The position numbers and the translations under genes were made by a program. Below are positions 59,701 through 64,000 of a stretch of DNA of 64,000 nt, one piece after another. The notes under the pieces are model-generated. The model saw only the letters and a list, made by a program, of their open reading frames with translations. It had not been told where the DNA came from and did no database searches. Position 1 is the stretch's first letter, and each line of letters opens with the position of its first letter. The stretch is from contig JAUMIR010000015.1 in assembly GCA_030847615.1 (NCBI GenBank), forward strand, positions 2,125,501 to 2,189,500, given 5' to 3'. This DNA comes from Gambelia wislizenii (Eukaryota > Chordata > Lepidosauria > Squamata > Crotaphytidae).

Positions 59701-59850
59701 TCTATGGGTGCCGGCCATGGAAAGCCTTCGACTTCTCAATTGGGGGAGATGTTCCCATTGCCTGCACCTACCTTTGGGAGCCAGGGTGGCCGACTTGGCC
59801 AGGACGAGCCACGAAGTCAAGAGGAGACCCCAGAACATCTTCGTAGCCAT
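35296..59850 (-). CDS. ECM1: Extracellular matrix protein 1 (ECM1), 7 exons
   Basis: Exons in transcript order: 59850-59772, 51361-51239, 48267-47924, 43778-43359, 41374-41154, 37335-37248, 35478-35296; 1458 nt, 485 aa plus TAA. All introns are GT-AG and all phases agree. Seen: signal peptide (1 to about 21), Pro/acidic segment (28-68), FPPARPS and [19 protein letters not shown] motifs, and six albumin-like CC-X(6-10)-C motifs. The WxxVLxQFCxxEFSxKTxPxxCC block occurs twice. Family knowledge: ECM1 is a secreted glycoprotein of skin and other matrices that binds perlecan and MMP9; loss in humans causes lipoid proteinosis. The Cys-free N-terminal part is shorter than human ECM1 (540 aa), so a small N-terminal phase-1 exon may be missing from this model. 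The neighbouring SPATA31F-like gene converges on it. Confidence 0.93.
35527..36063. mobile_element. Pogo-type MITE fragments (ATATTGGTTCC type), inverted pair
   Basis: 'AACCAATATCCACAG', 'GCCTAGAGAGCCCTCC' at left and 'CTCTAGGCATTTTCC', 'GGATATTGGTTCCACAG' at right. Related fragments at 37960-38052, 41422-41866 and 43945-44196. Confidence 0.55.
36147..36851 (-). mobile_element. Two adjacent CR1 LINE 3' ends
   Basis: A 160-bp tail (36147-36309) is followed by a longer copy (36310-36851) in the same orientation, with a 154-codon remnant of the RT C-terminus. Confidence 0.8.
36853..37150 (+). mobile_element. tRNA-derived SINE with (AAAT)n tail
   Basis: Same family as 32528-32750 (GCCCTGGTGGCACAGTGG); ends in a TAAA-repeat microsatellite (37096-37150). 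Lies about 100 bp from ECM1 exon 6. Confidence 0.75.
37248..37335 (-). CDS. ECM1: ECM1 exon 6
   Basis: 88 nt, phase 2 in, phase 0 out. Encodes [19 protein letters not shown] and so on, with a CC-X9-C motif; NIT is a possible N-glycosylation sequon. Acceptor TCTAG, donor GTGAGT. Confidence 0.88.
37522..37837. mobile_element. Foldback element with 3-bp TSD CAG
   Basis: Long arms: ATGATCCCGGAAGAGG at right mirrors CCTCTTCCGGGATCAT at left, about 150 bp each around a ~25-bp centre. Ends GGACATTTTCAGAC...TAGTCC; flanked by CAG (37519-37521, 37838-37840). Confidence 0.75.
38053..40075. other. ECM1 intron 5 sequence (between exons 5 and 6)
   Basis: (TG)n near 38302-38325, an A-rich LINE-like tail near 39000-39175 and a palindromic repeat at 39826-39956. 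No exon recognised. Confidence 0.5.
40076..40326. mobile_element. Pogo-type MITE, second complete copy
   Basis: CAGTAGGACCCTG to GGGGATCCTACTG with TA on both sides. Confidence 0.8.
40342..40710 (+). mobile_element. Non-LTR LINE 3' end, second copy
   Basis: Same family as 13324-14022, more truncated, with a frameshift. Ends in the same hairpin (one arm now CTTCG/TGAAG, a wobble) and GAGAGA. Duplication TCAAGGCAGT at 40332-40341 and 40711-40720. Confidence 0.8.
41154..41374 (-). CDS. ECM1: ECM1 exon 5 (second Cys-rich repeat)
   Basis: 221 nt, phase 0 in, phase 2 out. Begins [19 protein letters not shown], paralogous to the start of exon 4, with ECC-X10-C and the [12 protein letters not shown] segment. 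The donor GTAAGT overlaps an apparent CAG codon. Confidence 0.92.
41461..41642 (+). mobile_element. CR1 LINE tail
   Basis: ACGCACTCCCTCAGAGTGTGG...ATTCTATGATTCTATG; only 90 bp from ECM1 exon 5. Confidence 0.8.
42267..43320. other. ECM1 intron 4 sequence with family M and F repeats
   Basis: Family M copy 42267-42470; family F block 42725-43315 (CTTCTGACTAGAAGCAAG, CCAAACAGGAAAATAG). No exon seen. Confidence 0.45.
43359..43778 (-). CDS. ECM1: ECM1 exon 4 (first Cys-rich repeat)
   Basis: 420 nt, phase 0 to 0. Begins [19 protein letters not shown] and contains HCC-X9-C and KCC-X6-C motifs plus the conserved [12 protein letters not shown] segment. Acceptor TTCAG, donor GTGAGT. Confidence 0.92.
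45055..45700 (+). mobile_element. Cluster of CR1 tails with a 5S-SINE tail between
   Basis: CR1 pieces at 45055-45328, 45356-45478 and 45530-45700; 45472-45523 carries CCTAAGAAAACCCTCTG of the 5S SINE. Confidence 0.75.
45840..46530. repeat. Unclassified interspersed repeat, family F
   Basis: Two related halves (GCAGAGCAGAGTGGAGGGTGAG twice) and blocks shared with 7756-8100, 11490-11660, 29900-29955 and 43020-43310. No coding or termini recognised. Confidence 0.5.
46548..46755 (-). mobile_element. Sauria-type tRNA SINE
   Basis: Reverse strand carries GGGTTCGAATCC-type box B, TGGGTGACTTTGGGCAAG and a CAACAACAACA 3' end after 'GGGGTCGCCATAAG'. Confidence 0.75.
47102..47745. mobile_element. Penelope-like fragments in two orientations, split by a CR1
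   Basis: Left arm (- strand) through GTGTATTTGAATG, CR1 47287-47563 with GAATG on both sides, then GGCTAGTCTCTGG and an opposite arm ending AAAAACCAAGGAAAATC. Confidence 0.55.
47287..47563 (+). mobile_element. CR1 LINE tail inside a Penelope-like fragment
   Basis: CTCCAGAGACTGGAACACGG...TGATTCTAT; the flanking GAATG is duplicated. Confidence 0.8.
47924..48267 (-). CDS. ECM1: ECM1 exon 3
   Basis: 344 nt, phase 1 in, phase 0 out. Contains the most recognisable ECM1 sequence (FPPARPS, then [19 protein letters not shown]) and the first CC-X9-C motif. Acceptor TGTAG, donor GTGAGT. Confidence 0.92.
48433..48646 (-). mobile_element. Tigger/pogo-like MITE
   Basis: CAGTTGTCCCTTCC to GGAGGGACAACTG with TA on both sides; in ECM1 intron 2. 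Confidence 0.8.
49366..49727 (-). mobile_element. Tigger/pogo-like MITE with internal duplication
   Basis: CAGTTGTCCCTTCAC to GGAGGGACAACTG with TA on both sides. The middle 'GCAATGGCATAGCAAAATGG' block is present twice. Confidence 0.8.
50740..50782 (+). repeat. (AT)n microsatellite
   Basis: About 21 AT units, in the intron between ECM1 exons 2 and 3, 457 bp from exon 2. Confidence 0.9.
51026..51100 (-). mobile_element. CR1 LINE tail
   Basis: AATCATAGAGTTGGAAGAAACC...CCCCCTGCCATGCAGG; about 140 bp from ECM1 exon 2. Confidence 0.75.
51239..51361 (-). CDS. ECM1: ECM1 exon 2 (Pro-rich/acidic segment)
   Basis: 123 nt, phase 1 in and phase 1 out, between acceptor CTCCAG and donor GTGAGC. Encodes [15 protein letters not shown] then an acidic stretch. 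Low-complexity proline- and acid-rich sequence is expected in the Cys-free N-terminal region of ECM1. Because the exon is symmetric, further symmetric exons could lie on either side. Confidence 0.75.
51495..51706. mobile_element. Palindromic foldback MITE
   Basis: Arms CACACTACAGAATTATA and TATAATTCTGTAGTGTG, with inner arms CCCATGGAATCTTGGGATTG and AATCCCAGGATTCCATAGG. Confidence 0.75.
52521..53204 (+). mobile_element. Tigger/pogo-like MITE, three units in tandem
   Basis: CAGTTGTCCCTCC at left, internal restarts near 52741 and 52972, end GAAGGGACAACTG with TA. Each unit keeps the TGCCATCTTATA block. Confidence 0.8.
54800..55017 (-). mobile_element. 5S rRNA-derived SINE, uninterrupted
   Basis: Reverse strand of GGTCTCCCATCCAAGGAC and CTTAGCTTCCAAGATCAGAT (5S promoter blocks) and TAGGCAAGGAATCCCCAGAGG (body). 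Useful as an intact reference for 20945-21380. Confidence 0.75.
55040..55352 (+). mobile_element. CR1 LINE 3' end, old copy
   Basis: Diverged CR1 (AGCAATGGATTCAAATG...GGTTGGATGGGCATC) ending in TTCTATG. Confidence 0.75.
55506..56106. mobile_element. 601-bp DNA transposon with 3-bp TSD, nested in a palindromic MITE
   Basis: TIR GGTCTTGTCTATATG against GGTCCAGTCTATACG (reverse), with AATAATACG shared further in. Flanks TAT/TAC. Outer halves of a palindromic MITE lie at 55378-55502 and 56110-56205, and the sister copies show ACTACAAA at this place. No transposase frame. Confidence 0.65.
56298..56638. mobile_element. Foldback element with 3-bp TSD TAT
   Basis: GGACATTTTCAGGCATGTC to GACGTGTCTGAAAATGTCC. 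Arms of about 160 bp (CATATTTTGCC.. against ..AAATATGGCGCGG) around a short centre. TAT at 56295-56297 and 56639-56641. Confidence 0.8.
57460..57790 (-). mobile_element. CR1 LINE 3' end
   Basis: AATCATAGAGTTGGAAGAGACC at left; remnant coding on the - strand ([19 protein letters not shown]). Confidence 0.85.
58280..58620 (-). repeat. Family M repeat, nearly complete
   Basis: CATACCCTCTGACATTTCACAG through GGGACATTTTAAAAGCAGG, reverse orientation. Confidence 0.55.
58655..59515. mobile_element. Penelope-like inverted pair enclosing a LINE fragment
   Basis: Left arm 58655-58905 and right arm 59255-59515 are reverse complements (ATCAACTTGAG/CTCAAGTTGAT; AGTTCAGTAAATATCTT/AAGATATTTACTGAACT). Between them is 58982-59250, a third copy of the zinc-finger LINE without its 3' UTR. 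Hammerhead-like cores at about 58733-58766 (-) and 59409-59445 (+). Confidence 0.65.
59521..59745 (+). mobile_element. Penelope-like fragment just 3' of ECM1 exon 1
   Basis: AGTATATAAAATGCCCCC, CTGAGGATGCC...GGCGAAATGTC, then GGCCTCACAGCC and the A-rich end. In ECM1 intron 1, its right end 27 bp from exon 1. Confidence 0.6.
59772..59850 (-). CDS. ECM1: ECM1 exon 1 (signal peptide)
   Basis: Encodes 26 aa plus one base. The core is hydrophobic ([13 protein letters not shown]) with likely cleavage after KSA. The donor is GTAGGT, phase 1. A second in-frame ATG lies four codons on. A TATA box about 115 nt upstream of the ATG supports this as the first exon. Confidence 0.85.
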
Positions 59851-59963
59851 GTGGAGACCCCCGAGGTTTCTGTGCTGGGACAGTGTATATGAGACGTCTC
59901 CTTCCTCTGGGACTTTGGCCTCCTTCTGTCTTCCTCTCTGCCAAAAAGCTGTTTGCCTCCAGC

Positions 59964-60040
59964 TCTTTTATATAAGACGGCCGACGCTTTCTGGCAGGCT
60001 CAGACTTTCGCGGCTAAAACTGAGTCACCACCTGACGTGG
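59964..60040 (-). promoter_or_regulatory. ECM1 core promoter: TATA box, AP-1 site, CRE-like half site
   Basis: Reading the - strand, TATATAAAAGAG (59964-59975) predicts a start near 59940, about 90 nt before the ATG. TGAGTCA, a perfect AP-1 site, is at 60021-60027 and TGACGT at 60033-60038, both within 70 bp upstream of the TATA box. That the factors bind here is inferred from sequence only. Confidence 0.65.
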
Positions 60041-62360
60041 GATCATGGCACGCCCTGGACATGAAGCAAAAAAAAAAAAAAAAGGAGTCACACTATCACC
60101 ACCTCCAAAACCACAAGAAGCAGCAGGGGGGGAAAAAGCAGAGTCATTCTTCTTTTCTTAAAAAGTACACCCTTGCAAAGCACACAGGGATCAGTTTACA
60201 AAGTTTACAGAAAGAAGGAGAAAATGGAAGAAAGGCAGGGAGAAAAAGAGGAATGAAAAAGCCACGGCTTACAGTATTATGAAATCCCAGTCTTGTTCCA
60301 GCTGGCTGGAAGAGAGGCAGGCTATTCACTTCATGCTTCTAGTAAATGCTCTGCATTTCATTATATGAGCTTCTTTTTCTGGCTCTGGTTCATCTTTTTT
60401 GTCAGGTCAAGAAGCCAGAATTATGAACCATGGTGGTGGTTGTTATTTTTAACGCTCACATAATTGCTCCCACCACCCCAGAAATGTGTTTGACATAAGG
60501 TGCAATTATTTGGTAGGTTTCAAATATATATTTTTTTTGTTATTAAAATAATTTTTATTCAATATACATTTCAAAAACATACAGACACGTGCAAACACAA
60601 TTGCCACTCAACTCAGGGAATAAAGAGACCAGACACAAGATATATGGGTGAAATAAAGGGTCTTTATTGAACCCTACCTATTTAAACCCTTAAATTAATG
60701 GGGGGGGGAGGCAACCTACAAATATCGAACACATAAGACACATACAAAGGCACGTACAAAAACATCTAACATTACTCTCCTTCCCTCGAAATGCATGAAA
60801 TGGATGAATTAATGAGGATGTTCAGATGATAACAAAACGTTGAAAAACTGCGAAGATTGCAAGATTCTGGTACTCTTATGGAAAGAAATAGGGGGAGAAA
60901 GCGCAACAATAAGCATAGAATAACAAATTATAGAGACATTCTACAGAAAGAAAACAGAGACTGTTTAATAAGGACAAGAGAGGGGAAGACAAGATGTATA
61001 GAGAAACACACTTGAAGAAAAAGAAGAAATAAAGGAAGTTCGTTTGTTTTGTGCTGACCAAAAAAAAAAAAAAAAAATGATTTCCTGTATCCCCCTGATT
61101 GCTTTTCTAAATATTTTTCAAAATTACCCCTCTCGTAGTAACAATTACTTAACTAATTCTTCTACTATTTGTTGTTGTTGTTGTTATTTATACCCCGCCC
61201 CTCTGCTAAAAACAATTGGGGCAGCTTCCAGCAATTAAAACGCTACAATGCCGACTAAAAGCACCACCCACCCCCATAAAAAGACATTAAACAGTATAAA
61301 ATTAAAGCCACCTAACTAAAATCACATTAAAAAAACCTAAATTCCTAAATACCCATCATCCAGATATAGTATTAATAGCTTTCAAACATTCCTCTTATTT
61401 AACATTATTTAACATTAATTGTTACTTATTTAACAACCACATTATAAATCCCAAAGTATTAACATCTCCATCATTACTTTTATAGTATTCTATGAGTGGT
61501 TCCCAATGTTTCATAAAATTCTCATTTGTCTTATTTTAAACAAAGCTAGGGGAAGTAGCTTTTATTTGGGACAACAATTCCCAAAATCTGTCTGTTTGGG
61601 GGATTCTGGGAGTTGCTGTCCAAAATAAAAAACAGACTTTCTCCAAATTCTGGCTTGAAACATACAGGTAAAGGTGAAGACTGAGATTACCACTGGTATT
61701 GTCTAGATGATGAAAATACGTCTCATAGAATTCACAGAGAATACGAGATCTCTGTCCCAACGAGATCTGAGGGGGATTCGCAATATTTGGAGGGAAGGGG
61801 GCTAAAAACTCTGCAAAATGTGGAGTAAAAGGGATCACGGTTTTCCCCAAAGTTTCCTGGAAAATACGCGTAGATGCACATTTTTGGATACATGGTGATC
61901 CGAATCGCATCACTGCGCATTTTTGTTGAATTTTGCATGTGCCCGCTCAATTCGAATGAAAGCGAATAGATGCAAATATGCGCACAAATGAGAAGACAAA
62001 CTTCACAGCAAATGAGCAAAAATGGTCACCCACTAGCAGTAAATCATTGCGTCTAGATAAGCCCTCTGTGGTCCTTTTTTTAACATTAAAAATATGGGCA
62101 AAAACCTAACATAGGTGGAAGAATGAAAAGCAATGGGAACATGCATAGATTTGTGCACAGATGCAAAACTACACTCCTCCTAACACACACACACACACAA
62201 AAAACACACAGATATATACAGGAAAGAGGAGAAAAGCTAACATTGGCAGGTTTTGAAATATAATTTTTTATACACTTAGGAACAGAGCTACATATTAAAT
62301 TTGGATATATAAACTATGTTTATACATATTAAATTATTAAATTATACATATTAAATATTT
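60041..62360. other. ECM1 upstream flank
   Basis: A-rich runs, a possible minus-strand LINE tail near 60540-60620, and a GTTGTTGTTGTTATTTATACCCCGCCCC tail (minus SINE/LINE end) near 61170-61330. No gene recognised. Confidence 0.45.
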
Positions 62361-62420
62361 CAGAAAGCGCGGGATGAGTCCTTCCTGAATCTTCGTTTGC
62401 GAAGAAAAGCCAGAGAGAGA
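62361..62420 (+). mobile_element. Non-LTR LINE 3' UTR only, fourth copy
   Basis: A 60-bp insert consisting of the last codons plus the 3' hairpin CTTCGTTTGCGAAG and GAGAGA. Flanks share TACATATTAAAT...AAACTATGT (62289-62319 and 62421-62451, imperfect). Confidence 0.75.
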
Positions 62421-63290
62421 TACATATTAAATTAGGATAGGTAAACTATGTGGAATTGTAACAATTTAATATGCATAAACCAAAGGCGAGGAAGTCACTT
62501 TTAAGTTAAATGGGGTGTAATGTGGATTGTTTTGGGATGGGACGAAATGTTATATGTGTAGTTTGTGTTTGCTTTTAATGTGCATTGGGTGTTATTTATT
62601 GTTTACTCTTATTGTCTTACACTTTTGGCAATTTAATATGTGAGAAATAATAAATATATTAAGAAGAAGAAAAAAAATACTCCAAAACATTCAGAAAAAA
62701 AAGCTGGAAAGAAGGAAGGCCAATATTATTGCAGTTATTTTTCTTTTCTAGTGGAAAATTACCTCTTCCTTCCCCGGTTCTTTGTTGGCCGCGATCAGAT
62801 ATCAGCTCGAACAAACAAAGGGGAACTCGAGTTTATCTCTCTCTTCCTAGGTGGAGAGATGGATGATATGTTTTTATCTCAGACAGCTGTTGGGCCTTTA
62901 AGATCTAAGGGGGAAACATTGCTGAGCCAAATAAAAATTCTCTCCTCCCCCCGCCTAAATTTTCCTTCCCAAATTCCTAGCATTGTACTAATTCAAAATA
63001 TCAGCTGAGCATTTAGAAATAAGAGTTTAGGAAAGGGACAGGCAAAGAATTGACCCATGGCATGAAGACACAGCAAATAGAAGAGGTGCTCTAAGTGTGA
63101 AAGATTTCCTCTGCAATGCCAGAAATTTAAGGAATGAAGGAAAACCAGAACAACGTCAAGTGACTTTTCCCAAAATTGGGGCTGAAGTTGGCTTACAATT
63201 TAAAACAAGAACAATACAGCTAAAAACATACAAAAATGGAAGATTAAAATGAAATTAAACCATTCACCATATGAAAACGACTTAAACATA
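62421..63290. other. Unassigned intergenic sequence
   Basis: An A-rich LINE-like end near 62560-62690. A 122-codon frame at 62640 starts in A-rich repeat and is not supported as a gene. Confidence 0.4.
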
Positions 63291-63292
63291 TA

Positions 63293-63932
63293 CAGTTGTC
63301 CCTCTGTATCCACAGATTTGGTATCCATGGATTTAAGTATTCACGGCTGGAAAATATTCTTTAAAAAATAATAATCCAAAAGGAAACCTTGATTTTGCCA
63401 TCTTATAGAAGGGGCACCATTTTGCTATGCCATTGCATAGAATGGCACTTGAGTATCCACGGATTTAAGTATTCACAGCTGGAAAATATTTTTCAAAGAA
63501 TAATAATCCAAAAAGCAAACCTCGATTTTGCCATCTTATAGAAGAGACACCATTTTGCTATGCCATTGCATAGAATGGGACTTGAGTATCCATGGATTTA
63601 AGTATTCACGGCTTGAAAATATTCTTTAAAAAATAATAATCCAAAAAGCCAACCTTGATTTTGCCATCTTATATAAGGGACACCATTTTGCGATGCCGTT
63701 GCATATCATGGGACTTGAGTATCCACGGATTTGGCATTCATGGATTTAAGTATTCACGGCTTGAAAATACTCTTAAAAAATAATAATCCAAAAAGCAACC
63801 CTTGATTTTGCCATCTTATATAAGGGACACCATTTTGCGATGCCGTTGCATATCATGGGACTTGAGTATTCACGGATTTTGGTATCCACGAAAGGGGGTC
63901 CTGGAACCAAACCCCAGCGAATATGGAGGGAA
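63293..63932 (+). mobile_element. Tigger/pogo-like MITE, expanded
   Basis: CAGTTGTCCCTCTG at left; the ~115-bp 'CTTGATTTTGCCATCTTATA' unit occurs four times. Right terminus degraded (AATATGGAGGGA). Confidence 0.8.
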
Positions 63933-64000
63933 GGCGAAGATTACTTCGGGCAGTAGTTCTCAAACTTTGATCCTCCAGATGTTTGGGACTATAGCTCCCA

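Overview
The window is vertebrate nuclear DNA, almost certainly from a squamate reptile (lizard). The genes are spliced, and the repeat load is typical of squamates: many 5'-truncated CR1 LINEs ending in ATTCTATG repeats, a BovB/RTE-type LINE tail, a 5S rRNA-derived SINE, tRNA-derived SINEs, Tigger/pogo-like and hAT-like MITEs, and Penelope-like fragments. The species cannot be named from this sequence.

Two protein-coding genes can be reconstructed exon by exon. The first, on the + strand (15736-29662), is a three-exon SPATA31F/FAM205-like gene of 2756 codons. Exon 1 encodes a short membrane anchor, exon 2 is a 52-nt basic microexon, and exon 3 is 8.1 kb. Exon 3 is a long array of a 'HxxxKxxxHxWGLPxxVxxSL' module. 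By my reading it holds four copies of a four-module unit followed by eight copies of a two-module unit. The last six dimers are nearly identical at DNA level, with spacings of 516/501/531/501/516 nt. The second gene, on the - strand (59850 to 35296), is ECM1 (extracellular matrix protein 1). It has seven exons with matching phases, a signal peptide, six CC-X(6-10)-C cysteine motifs, a TATA box and a poly(A) signal, and encodes 485 aa. The two genes converge tail to tail across about 5.6 kb.

Layout: 1-15.7 kb is repeat-dense intergenic DNA (Tigger MITEs, hAT MITEs, a CR1-derived minisatellite, CR1 tails, a zinc-finger-bearing LINE 3' end, Penelope-like fragments). 15.7-29.8 kb is the SPATA31F-like gene, whose two introns are filled with hAT, CR1, RTE, 5S-SINE and Tigger copies. 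29.8-35.1 kb is the intergenic spacer. 35.1-60.0 kb is ECM1 with repeat-filled introns. 60.0-64.0 kb is the upstream flank of ECM1, ending in a Tigger MITE cluster.

The points most worth following are the module array and its two-level periodicity; a Penelope-like repeat family with a recurrent hammerhead-ribozyme-like core; a LINE family with a conserved 3' stem-loop; and several nested insertions whose target-site duplications (8 bp for hAT, 3 bp for the GG...CC foldback elements) can be read directly.
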